NCBI GenBank assembly: GCA_025349905.2
Contig: MU624715.1
Coordinates: 1 to 29,219 of the forward strand
Direction: 5' to 3'
Source: Blastocladiella britannica
Lineage: Eukaryota; Blastocladiomycota; Blastocladiomycetes; Blastocladiales; Blastocladiaceae
DNA: 29,219 bases
This document shows, in pieces, positions 1-10,000 of this stretch (position 1 is the first letter of the stretch; the number at the start of each line of letters is the position of its first letter). The position numbers and the translations under genes were made by a program. Below the pieces are notes generated by a model. The model made no database searches, was not told where the DNA came from, and saw only the letters and a program-made list of their open reading frames with translations.

Positions 1-1
1 C

Positions 2-565
2 AACTGCAAGCCCTGCTGCTGGCCGTGCAACGACGCCAAGTCGGACATGCGTTTGTTTGAGTTCTTGGGCCACACCCAACGGGTGTTCCTGAGGCTCGAT
101 ACTCTTGTTGTCGACGTGGCCGCAATCCAGAAGGCGTGCGTACTGGAGCAGTTTACGGAGGCCATGGTTTTCTTCCCGAAGGTCAAGCGGTCCGGGTACG
201 TTTTCTCTGTTCGCCCTCACACTGCAGTCCCTGTTGTCGTCGTTGACCAGGGTGGCAAGGTTGCCGCCAAGTTCTGGTCGATCGCCGAGGCAGCGGAAGC
301 AGTTGGACTCTCACAGAGTGGCATGCGCAACGTCTTGACCTACGACCAAGGGGCGTACAAGCAGCGTTGGTACTTTCGGAAGGTGTTCGACGAGGAGTAC
401 ATTTTTTACGATGTAATCAAGGTGTCCTCTTTGCTGTACGACGAATTCCTGGCCGACTTCCCCCTGGCCGAGGCGTTCTCAGAGCATTCGGGCCCGATTG
501 TGCCAGACCATGACGCGTTACTGCTCGACCGGTCTTTAAGTGATCGACGAGTTATACTTCAATAA
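2..565 (+). CDS. HNH endonuclease-like protein with NUMOD1/IENR1 motif, 3' part only
   Basis: The frame is open from the window edge, so the gene starts upstream; 187 residues are visible. The first residues (CKPCCWPCNDAKSD) resemble the end of an HNH nuclease domain, where a Cys-x2-Cys pair sits in a 'plC..CN..Ks' context. About 60 residues later (nt 233-382) comes a segment beginning VVVVDQGGKVAAKFWS, followed by IAEAAEAVGLSQSGMRNVL and an aromatic WYF. This fits the NUMOD1/IENR1 helix-turn-helix found after HNH or GIY-YIG domains in homing endonucleases and large DNA viruses. The catalytic His-Asn part would lie upstream and cannot be seen. The stop codon TAA lies inside AATAAA (561-566), implying a very short 3' UTR. 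The domain call rests on pattern recognition. An HNH-type zinc finger of another family is the main alternative. Confidence 0.6.
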   Translation, partial: NCKPCCWPCNDAKSDMRLFEFLGHTQRVFLRLDTLVVDVAAIQKACVLEQFTEAMVFFPKVKRSGYVFSVRPHTAVPVVVVDQGGKVAAKFWSIAEAAEAVGLSQSGMRNVLTYDQGAYKQRWYFRKVFDEEYIFYDVIKVSSLLYDEFLADFPLAEAFSEHSGPIVPDHDALLLDRSLSDRRVILQ

Positions 566-955
566 ACAAATTCTATTTGACCAGCTCGTACTACTCGTGC
601 TGTGACACGCTCTGTGGCGCGGCGGCGGTCGACGTTCGCTTGTTTACTTTTGCGATATTTTTGGCCGCAGAAGGACGCTGCATGACGCACATTTTTTTGA
701 TCCCTTCGCCGCCTGCTTTCCCCGTTTTCTTCGGAGGTAAAATACGAACACATTCCAGCTGCAAGTGCCCGCCATCGCCTTTGCCCTTCTTTCTTTCAAA
801 TTCTTGTTGTGGGGACTACTTTCCTTGGCCGCATTCACCTGCACTCCACTGATCGTCCTTCCCACTCACTGGCTTTCCTATTTGCTCGTGCGTCTCCCAT
901 TGCATTCCTACCACCCACCCTACTCATATATATGTGTTCACAGTGAATTGGTGAA
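566..955. other. Intergenic region, 390 bp
   Basis: This lies between the HNH-like gene and the monooxygenase gene. It is pyrimidine-rich and has only short open frames on both strands that look like noise. A TATA-like patch, CATATATATG, occurs at 925-934, about 22 bp before the monooxygenase ATG. I see no RNA gene or repeat. Confidence 0.5.
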
Positions 956-3578
956 ATGACGAACCATCCCCAGACGTTGGTCGCGACAAGCACCCATGGG
1001 TTGCCATTCGCAGACATGTTCTCCCACATTTACCCACCACCCGAGTATCTGATTGTTGGGGCCGGCGGTACGGTACCAAACCCTATTTTATTTTGTTTAT
1101 TTTGATCAATGTTTCAGTTTGGGAGATTACGTGCATATGCTGACACTACTCCAACTCAACCAGTCGGGGGGCTCACAATGGGTGCGATGCTGGAGCGTGC
1201 TGGGATTCCCTATGCGATACTCGAACGGCGCAAGGAGGGCTCGCACATGGACGGTGCTGACCTTGGTGCGTTCTTTATTCAGTAAGTTCCCAATTTGACT
1301 GACAAACACCAACAAAAATAGGCGTCTTCCCTGCCGCAATTTCCATCTTGCGCGACCTTGGGCTCGCCGAGTCCTTTTGGCCACAGCACTCGACTCCGAT
1401 CAAGCATGTCCACTTGTGCAAGGCCACTTTCAAGTCGATGTCATCGCCACCGACGCCTGCGGCAGGATCTACACCAAGCTCATGCTCTTCTCCCCGTCAA
1501 AAACCGTTACTCACTGCCACGCAATGCGCTCCACGAGGCTCTATTTCCAGCCTTGGCGTGGATTCCGATGTTTCCTTTGCGTCCACTGAACAAAGTCGAT
1601 CGGGCTCGGTGCCTTCTCCGCGCCAGTACCGGTGGAATGCAAGTGACGATCCTCGCGGCAGCATCAGCAGCAGCAGCAACAGTTCCAAGCTCAAGCACAC
1701 GATCGAGCACCAGCGGCGTACGCACTCTCACAAATTTAAACGCAATGGACACATATCTCATATTGACTGCCCTAATAGAAACAGAATTCACGGTTGAGGA
1801 CGAGGTCAGCAACCACTTGACCTTGGCACCGATGGTGCACGCGCTTGCAGCAACAACGCCGCTCAAGTCGCTTAATGTGGAAAACATTGTGGGCAAGGGC
1901 CATGCGCTACGCATGACCAACCGCCGCTCGCTCATGATCCACCTTCAAGAACTGGTGCCCCGTGAAAAGATTCTTTTTGAGTCTCAAGTCCTCCAGTGCA
2001 ATGAGCGTCGTAACATGGGCATGCCAATTTTTTTTTTACATCATCTGAAAGTGCACTGATCCAAAAATGCAACGCAGTCGAGGTCATTTTCACCAAGTGC
2101 AATGTCATGGCATCCGTTACGGTGCCAGTCGTGATTGGAGCCGACGGCGTGCGGTCCGTCTGCCGCCGCACGATCGAGACCGCCAAAAGCGGAGCCCAGC
2201 CACCAGAGAATGCGATCCCACGGTACTCTGGCGAGATTTGCTTTCGTGGAAGCTTTGCGTTATCGCAGCCAGTGTTCCCAACCACGAGCACTCTCGACGG
2301 CGTGACCAATCCAGTTGATTTGGCGACGCTGGCAATGCGCCGACGCGTCGAGGACTTGATCATCAAGGCTGACTTTCAGAAACCGCATTCCGTGACGCTC
2401 TTTCACGACCGCGGCACCCGGTTCAGCTTTGGGTTTCTCAACGAGGTCGGGTCGATGGGCTACTGGTGGGTGCGCGAGCCTTTTGACGGCACACGCGAAG
2501 AGTTTCGCGCTCTGCAGCACAAGCGACCAGGAGACGCACCGCCGGCATCGTGGCCCGAGCCGCTGCGCTCCATGTACCTGCTAACGCAGCCGCAGGACTT
2601 TTACTTGCAGCCCGTCGGTGCGTTTTTACTTTTTTTGGCAATGGAATGCGACTCAATGCTGGATCTACAGTGGACCGCAAGGCGGACGAAGACTCGGGCT
2701 CGTGGTACTCGAAACGCGTCGTGCTGCTGGGCGACGCAGCGCACCCGACCACTCCAGCGCTGTTCCAAGGCGCCAACATGGCGATCGAGGACGCACACCT
2801 CCTGGCCGAGCTGATCATCAACCACCCGCCGCTAGTAGCGCCCGAGACAGTGTTTGCGCACTTTGCCGAGGCGCGGCTGAAGCACGTGTCGCGGATCCAA
2901 CGCGAGTCGTTCCGGCAGACCAAGCTGGGCCAGCTCGAGTCGCGGTCGTCGTCGGTGCTCCGTGATGCGGCCATCAAGCTGATTCCGGCCCGGTTCCTGG
3001 AACGCAAGCTGCGCAAGGCGTCGTCGTGGAGCCCCGAGGACGCGGCACGCGATGCGGTGGCCAAGGGCCGCGCGGCTACCCTCGACCTCATGCACGAGGC
3101 CGTGGCGCAGCGGTGGGAGCAGGGGCCGGACGCGGTGGTGGCGGCCGTTGTACAGGCTGTCGGCGCGCGCTCGACGGTGGCACCACGCACTGTGCACCGA
3201 CACCATCACCATCCCCACCGCCAACAGCAGCAGCAGCACCAACAGCAGCACCAACAGCAGCAACACCACCACCACCATGCCTCTACAGTGTGCCAGGCGT
3301 GTGGCCTAGACGACTGGAACTGTTACTGCCGCTCGCCTATGTTGACGCACTCGTCGCTAGCCAGCGACAGCACCCACTCGGACACGGTGCTCACGCAACT
3401 GAGTGACTCGGGCCTTGCCATGTCGCCGGACAATTCCCCAATTTATCGCGATGTGGTGCAGCACGGCGCGTCGTCGCCTGCTGGTGCTCCGGTTGTTACT
3501 ACCGATCCGCGCGCGGCGGGATACCCTCGCTGGACGTCGTCCAGCAATGCCCACCTGTACCAATACCGTCGCCCTTGA
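956..3578 (+). CDS. FAD-dependent monooxygenase (PHBH/UbiH-like, PF01494 type)
   Basis: Exons are 956-1067, 1164-1265, 1322-1717, 1779-2009, 2078-2617 and 2671-3578, giving 762 residues. Three hallmarks of flavin aromatic hydroxylases are present. The Rossmann motif YLIVGAGVGGLTMGAML sits near residues 31-46, and its glycine pair is split by intron 1. GADGVRS lies at 301-307. VVLLGDAAHPTTPALFQGAN, with the GD motif binding the FAD ribityl chain, starts at 477. Such enzymes hydroxylate or epoxidise a substrate using NAD(P)H and O2; the substrate cannot be inferred. The protein is longer than the usual 400-550 residues. A Ser-rich insert interrupts the N-terminal half (about residues 90-195). 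The last 130 residues form a low-complexity tail with a His/Gln tract (about 637-664) and a short CxxC...CxC stretch. No signal peptide is evident. The introns are 96, 56, 61, 68 and 53 bp. Confidence 0.88.
3199..3280 (+). repeat. CAN trinucleotide tract encoding His/Gln
   Basis: An imperfect run of CAC, CAT, CAG and CAA codons in the last exon of the monooxygenase gene codes for alternating His and Gln blocks. It is an in-frame microsatellite, probably length-variable, in the non-catalytic C-terminal tail. A shorter CAG-rich patch occurs at about 1660-1681 in the same gene. Confidence 0.85.
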
Positions 3579-3658
3579 CCCTTCGGTGTCATGACTCCAT
3601 TTTATTGTACCCGTAAATTGTATTGCTCTTCAAACCAAACCATCAAACAAAAAAAAAA

Positions 3659-5475
3659 ATGACATTGCCGGATACCGAAGCGCCAGCGACGGCAGCGCCA
3701 ATCTACGTGTTTGACATGGCCGCGCTCGAGACGGCGCTTGCAAACGAGGGCATCAAGGCGCACAAGCACTCGGAGAACGTGCTGCGCCATCTGGTCACCG
3801 CGCACGGCCACCCGGCCGCCGGCCCGATTTCCGCCGACCTGCACGAGGTGGACTGGTCGCTGGTACCTAATCTTCCCAAGAAGGCAGTGACGCTCCTGCG
3901 TGAGCGCGCGGCCCTCGCCACCAACGTCGCGGAAGTGTCAACGTCCAGCGACTCGAACACGTCCAAGCTGCTGGTGCGCATCCGGCGCTCGGGCACTCTC
4001 GTGGAAACCGTCATCATGCACTACGACCGCCGCGACACGCACGACCCGCTGCAGGAGCCTGGACCGGTCGCAACGGTTCTGGGAGCTGCGGACGACGAAA
4101 ATGACGACACGGTGTCGATTGCTTCGGCATCGACGGCTGCAGCTGCGGCTGCGAGTGCGGCCCGTCGCAACCTCAAACCCCGCACCGCGGTCTGCATTAG
4201 CTCTCAGGTAGGATGCAAGATGGCGTGCACGTTCTGCGCGACGGGGACCATGGGATTCAAGGCGCATCTGTCGCCGGCCGAGATTGCCGAGCAGATTTTC
4301 CATGCTAACCGCGTGCGCAAGGTCAATTCGGTGATTGCCATGGGCATGGGCGAGCGGTTTGTATACTTTTTTTTTATTCTTGTTAACTGGACGGTCACTG
4401 ACATATGCTTTATCCAGTACGTCGTGCAACAGCAGGGCGCAATTCCTTGGTCTGCGATGAAAAAGGCTCACCTCCTCTATTTTAGCATTTGACAACTACG
4501 ACAATGTCGTTGCCGCGATCCACGTCATGACCAACCGCCGCGTGTTTGCGCTCGGCGAGGGTTCCATTTGTGTCTCTACCGTGGGCGTCGTGCCCAAAAT
4601 CAAGCAGTTCATGATCGACTGCCCAGGTACCGTCCTTTGTTTTGTAAGCGAATTGGAGGCTGACATATTTTAAATCAGGTGTCAAACTTGCCTTGTCCCT
4701 CCACGCTCCGAACCAGGAGCTCCGGAACACGATTGTTCCGTCAGCCAAGGTTTATCGTCTGGATATGCTGCTTGATGCGGTCGACCAATACCTGACCCTC
4801 AACAAGCGCATCATGATCGAGTACATTTTGATTCGCAACATCAATATCTCCCCTGCACTCGGTTCGTTGTTCATTGCCTTACCTGTTTGATCATTATTGA
4901 CAGAAAAAAGAAAAAAAATATCAGCACATGAGCTTGGCGAGCTCTTGAAGGACCGCTCAGTCATTTTGAACCTCATTCCATACAATCCGACCGATACCGG
5001 CGAGACGTTTGAAGCGCCACTCCCCGAGGAAGTGGAGGAGTTCAACCGCATCCTTGTCACGGATTACAGTGTCCGAACAACCGTGCGCCGCACAATGGGC
5101 CAAGATATTGATGGCGGTATGTTTCCTCACACTCACACATCCCTGCCGAATGTGACTCACCTCTTGTCTGATTTGGATCAAGCTTGCGGCCAACTCGTGG
5201 TCAAGGCCACACGCGCCAACAAGAGCGGCGACCTGGAGGACCTTGCAGGCAATGACGCAGTGTTGTCGTCGTCGATTTCGGGAGAGCCGGCAGCGAAGCG
5301 TGGCCGCGTGATCCGCCGCAATGCCGCAACTTCGGATGCATCCGCCGACCGTGACCGTTCCCCGTCCCCCGAGGCGGCGGATCCGTGGCGGTCGCTGCTT
5401 CCGCGGTTTGCTGCTGGCGTCGCCGGCGTGCTCGTCGCAAGGCTTGTGTGGAAGGTTATGTTGCGTCGGGCGTGA
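3659..5475 (+). CDS. RlmN/Cfr-family radical SAM RNA methyltransferase with C-terminal membrane segment
   Basis: Exons are 3659-4355, (anomalous segment), 4486-4626, 4679-4861, 4925-5116 and 5183-5475, giving 501 residues. RlmN methylates C2 of adenosine in rRNA and tRNA by a two-cysteine radical mechanism. All key residues are visible: CISSQVGC supplies the resolving Cys (179) and the first cluster Cys (186), KMACTFC the other two (190, 193), and DIDGACGQL the methyl-carrying Cys (406). SLHAPN and NLIPYNP are family motifs. There is a roughly 45-residue Ala/Ser-rich insert just before CISSQVGC. The last 27 residues, from SLLPRF, look like a tail-anchor helix ending in RR; bacterial RlmN lacks this. 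No clear mitochondrial presequence is seen. The segment 4356-4485 splits the conserved GMGEP. Skipping it whole restores GMGEPFDNYDNV but needs a GG donor. Two canonical introns (4357-4417, 4450-4485) instead leave a 32-nt microexon and a 512-residue protein. The start ATG follows an A-tract. Confidence 0.9.
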
Positions 5476-5577
5476 TAACCAACAACACCCATTTCCCAGA
5501 ACATCACCTGGCTCTCCCTCTCTTCCACCAAATCGACAACTTGACTGCAAATATCGACTAGGAATATATACATTGAT

Positions 5578-6932
5578 ATGGCACCACTCGTCGGAGTACG
5601 CAGATCCAGAGCCCCTGGCACCGAATATTTCTCAAACGCCGTCTTGAAAACAGATCACTCCACCATCGGATGCGACAGAGGCCCTGACGGTACTCGGTGC
5701 GAATTTAATGGTGACGGCCTTGATTCCCTTTGTACCCTTGTGCTGTCGAATTTCCTTCGCACGGCCGCGCGTGGATGTGCTGATCCTGCTGATTGTGGTC
5801 GCTCAAAGTGCCTTGCTCTTTTTCGCTGGATTGCAATGGACATCTGCGGCACTGCCGCCATCCGACGCCGAGCCGTCACCGCCGCCGTCATGCCCATGGA
5901 TCCAGTGGATGTCCTCAACATCGGATCTGATTATCTTGTCGTGCCTGATGATCCGCAAGGTCCCGTGGTTCAGGGAACCACAGTCTTCCTCGTTGCGGGT
6001 GCCTCGCTGGACGAGGAACGTCCTTTTCGCGGTTGCCGGCCTTGCGTGTGCGTTTGGCATCACTTGCTCGATTGCTTTCATTGCAAATGGACTTGCAGGG
6101 GTCCAGTCCTACACTGACATGCCGTTCCAGTTGGAAGTGTGGTATCAAGGTTTGCTCTCTTTCCCATGATCTTATCTCACGTTAAAACCCCTGGCTAATG
6201 CCAATTTAAAAAAAAACAGGATGGCTTGCTCTCGATACCGTGCTCCATCTTGCGCTGAATGTGATGGACGGATATGCTTCAGCCAGCTTGAAGGGCCGCT
6301 GGATCCTGGCCGGCGAGAGTGTCCTTGTTATTGCGATCTTGATTGCAACCTTCTCCCTCCTTTCCACGTCGGCTTGGGAGGGAGAGGTGCTGGTCATTAC
6401 ACTCCAAACTGCGCGCCTCGCGTTTGCAGCGTGGCCCTCTGGAGGTCAGACAGGCGGCGGCGATGGTCGTGGCCGTGAAGAAAGCAGCAGCAACCGAGTC
6501 TCGGCCGTCACCACACCCAAAATGACCACGCTCGCCTCTTCAGTGCGAGTATCAGTGGATACCCAGCCGCCGCCGCAGACGCCGCGCGTTGATACCTCAC
6601 AGCACCGCACGCGCAGTGTCACGCCGCCCAGCGACTCTGCCATTTCCAAATCGCCGCCGCGCGTGCGTTGGGCCATTCCCACTGCCATGATCTCGATCAT
6701 CCACCTCTCCCCACCTCCTTCCTTGCCTTCGTCGGTTCCAACATCCCCTATGAGCCCAACATTCTCATTCACCAACGGCCTCGAAGAAGCGTCTGCGTGT
6801 GCCGCTGCTGCCTGGAGGATGACGGCCGACCCGTCGTTTGTCGTGGTGGATCTGTCGGATGTGATTCCTCCCACTTCACTTGCACTTGACCTTGATACCA
6901 GCAGCCATGATCTCACGTCCATCTCCGAGTAA
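5578..6932 (+). CDS. Multi-spanning membrane protein, possibly seven helices, Ser/Pro-rich tail
   Basis: I do not recognise the family. The proposed exons are 5578-5595, 5654-6149 and 6220-6932 (408 residues). The second splice is well supported: it joins VWYQ to GWLALDTVLH in frame. The first exon, only MAPLVG, is less certain; the in-frame ATG at 5708 is a fallback start. Hydrophobic stretches lie near residues 17-38, 47-66, 95-106 (weak), 128-150, 173-190 (weak), 200-220 and 226-243. After them come about 165 residues rich in Ser, Thr, Pro and Gly, probably cytosolic. This layout resembles a seven-helix receptor or a small transporter-like protein, but I see no diagnostic motif (no DRY, NPxxY or retinal Lys context). 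The gene starts 102 bp after the RlmN-like stop and converges on the Trm3-like gene with a 102-bp gap. Confidence 0.7.
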
Positions 6933-7034
6933 AAAAAAAATTCCCATCACTCATGGCACTTCTTTTCTTTCCCCCTCAATCTCCACATAAAATACCGAAT
7001 ACACATTAATTGATGCCGAAAAATAAAAGCAATT

Positions 7035-10000
7035 TCACGAAATGAGCCGGCGCACATACTCCCAAATCAAAATCACGGCCGAGTTGTGCACATTGAGAGA
7101 CCGCGTGACCCCGAGCTGCGGAATCTCAATGCACAGGTCCACGATATCGCCCGCCGCCAGCAGATCGGCCGGAATCCCCTCACGCTCCTTTCCCAGCAAC
7201 AAAATGACCTTTTGCGGGAATGCCGTCAGCCGCTCGAGCGGGACACTGGCCGACGTTTGCTCGAGGGCCACCACCGAGTATTGGTGCTCGCGCTTCATGG
7301 TGCGGAGCCATGCGGGTAGATCCGACCGCGTCACCTCGCGGATGGGCAAGTGCCGGTCCGCCGAGACCGCCAGCGACCGGAACAGCGGGTCGTCCACCAC
7401 GCGCTTGGAGTGCACCGTCAGCTCACGCAACCCAAAAATCTCGCTGGTGCGCGCGAGTCCGCCCAAATTGGTCGTCAGCTCAACAAGCGATGCGCACACG
7501 ATCACGTCCAGGCGTCCGCGAAGTCCCTGTGTGCGCACCGCCGTCTGCAGCTTGGCGAGGATTCCGCCATCACTGGGACCATTCCCTTGATCGGTACCCT
7601 TCTCGTCGCCATCGTCATCGCCGTCACCTTCTTCCACGCAATCGACCATAGCAAGACCATGTGTCGACAAATTGCCAGCAAATGTGTTGATTTTGCGCTG
7701 GACGGGCAGGGCGGGGTTGCTCGCGGTCGCAATGGAATCAACAGCAGCAGGGGTAGTCGTGGATGACGAGGGTGTGGTCGCCGCCGCGCGTGGACCCTTT
7801 TCCAGAGTGGCCACGACAGCAACCGGCTGCCCGGCAACAAAGTCAGGGGCAATGGGGTCGGTGGTCAGGTCCTCGACTTGCCATTGCCTGAGGTACACTT
7901 GGCGCTTGCTCGCAACGATCGGGAACACGATCGGCACCAGGCAATCCGAATCCTCGCCATCAGAGTACACTAATCCCAGCGCAAATGCAGCAGCGGCTGC
8001 GTGGCGGAACGCGCGCGACGAAATGTGCTCGTCGGCGGCATTGTCGTTAGCCATCCGCGGAAGCAAGTGAAAGACAAATTCCAGGTTCAGGTCGCGCACC
8101 GGGTGGAAATCGTTGGTGAGGTACGTCGGGTCGAGGTACTTGGCCTTGAACTTGACGCAGTCCTTGTTGGTGCTCATAAATTGAACCAGGTCCGCGGTAT
8201 CCTTGCGGCCGCCGAAATGCTCTACAAACGAATAGTGCGACTGGCACCACCGCGTGCAAATGGTCCACGCACGGACCAGGATCCACTGCGCGTGCAGCCG
8301 CACCGCGAAATGGTTGGAGGCCAGCCAGGGCGGCACGCGCAGCAGCACCATGTCCACCAGCTCGGCCAGCTGGACCGAGTTCTCATCCATGGAGAGCGAC
8401 GGTGTCAACACGTGTCCAGGGGCTGGCATCCGCGTCCAGTCGTCCAGTGCCCGCAGCAAATGGCCAGCCACGAGCAGCAATGACGTGACCTTGCCGGCGC
8501 GATCATTATACCCGCCCAGTTGCTCCGAGAGAATGCGGAAGCACTCTGGCGCGTCATGGAGACCCACCAGCACCAGGAGCCACTCGTAATAGGGGCGAAG
8601 GTTGACGGCCGGCTCGCCTTCGAGGACGCTGATTACGCGTTCAAAGATGCGCGACGAGGAGGACACGGTCACGCAGGTCGGGGCGAGCATCAGCAGGGTT
8701 GACAAGAGGCGAAGTTTCTCGCGGTTGACGAGTTGGTTGGGGAACTCCATGGCTGGGTTGCGCGCCGGCGCAAATACGGAATCGAGAAGCAAATCGAAAA
8801 ACTTGGGGCCATGTGCCGTCCCTGCAATGTGCGCGGCAAGGAGGTTGGCGTAAACGCGGACATTATAGTCTGGGTTGCCGCTGGATATTTGTCATTGCCA
8901 TCAGTTACTTTCCCGGTATAATGCAAAAAATAATAAGAATGATACCCATAATCCTGGCCAAGTTTCTTGAGCCACACGGTCTCGAGCCGGTCCTCGTCTC
9001 GGTCGCGGAGAGGACCAAACATAAGCCAGTCAATAATGGTGGACCGAAAGGACCAAGCGAGCTCGGGATCAGCGGCCAAGGTTGGGGCCAGCTTGGCCAC
9101 CATTAGATCAATCACGCCAAACCGCGTGGCGCCGAGCTTGACAATGTTGGACATAACCGTGGTAATGGCGCCATGCAAGGTCGGGTGCGTGACAAACTTG
9201 GGCGTGCACAAAAACGCAACGAACGCGGGATAAAGGACGTAAAAATGGCGGGGGATGGACGCCGACGACTTGACGAGCTGCCAGACGCTTGCTAGTGCCC
9301 GTTCAAAGCAGCCCGGATGCTGGTCCACGTCAATGAGCCGGGCCGCACACTCAATCAGCGCTATGCTGCTCTCCCGATGATCATTGTCAATTTCGTCCAG
9401 AAGCGCATCAACCGCACTCGCAGAGACGTTTCCATTGTCGCTGGAGGCCTGCAAAATATCGGCAATCACCTCCCATTTCAACGATACAAAGCGCGAGATC
9501 ATGTCGTTCCAACGCTCGGGTGCATGGGCGGGGCGCTGAAGGCGTAGAGGTGAAATGTCGCTGAACGCGAGGCGAGGTGGACGCGCTATGCTCAACCCAA
9601 CGAGCGCAAAATTCTTGGTCAGCTGCACGGGAACAGTATCGTTCTCGGCATCGGCCTGGAGGATCGCCAAGGCATGATGCGAGAGCTGGTCAGGGTCGGA
9701 AATGTGCGCAGCGTAGTGTTCGAGGGCTGCCGAAAGGACTTGGAGCGCATCGACCGTGGAAATTGCAGCTGGGGACATTTTGGCAGCAAGGAACGCCGTT
9801 ACCGACGGGGCAACGCGGCGGTCAATCTCCGGATCGGATAGGGCCACCAGCACCGCAATGCGCTGCTCGGCAACGCCTGCATCGAGGTACGGGCGAGAGT
9901 ACAGCTCTTCCACCAGCTCAATGACGCGTTCGCGAATCCGCAGTTGGTCTTTGGGTAGGAGCACTGCAAACAAGTGAGCCATGCAGTCGGCCGCCTCGCG

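Noticed and set aside
2438..3190. Minus-strand open frame of 250 codons
   Set aside because: It is antisense to the monooxygenase GDAAHP region, which is unmistakably coding on the plus strand.
3199..3280. Possible CRISPR-like or tandem repeat array
   Set aside because: It is a codon-level CAN microsatellite inside a coding exon, with no spacers.
4482..5550. Minus-strand frames opposite the RlmN-like gene
   Set aside because: They cover the conserved SLHAPN, NLIPYNP and ACGQL blocks in antisense and show no family of their own.
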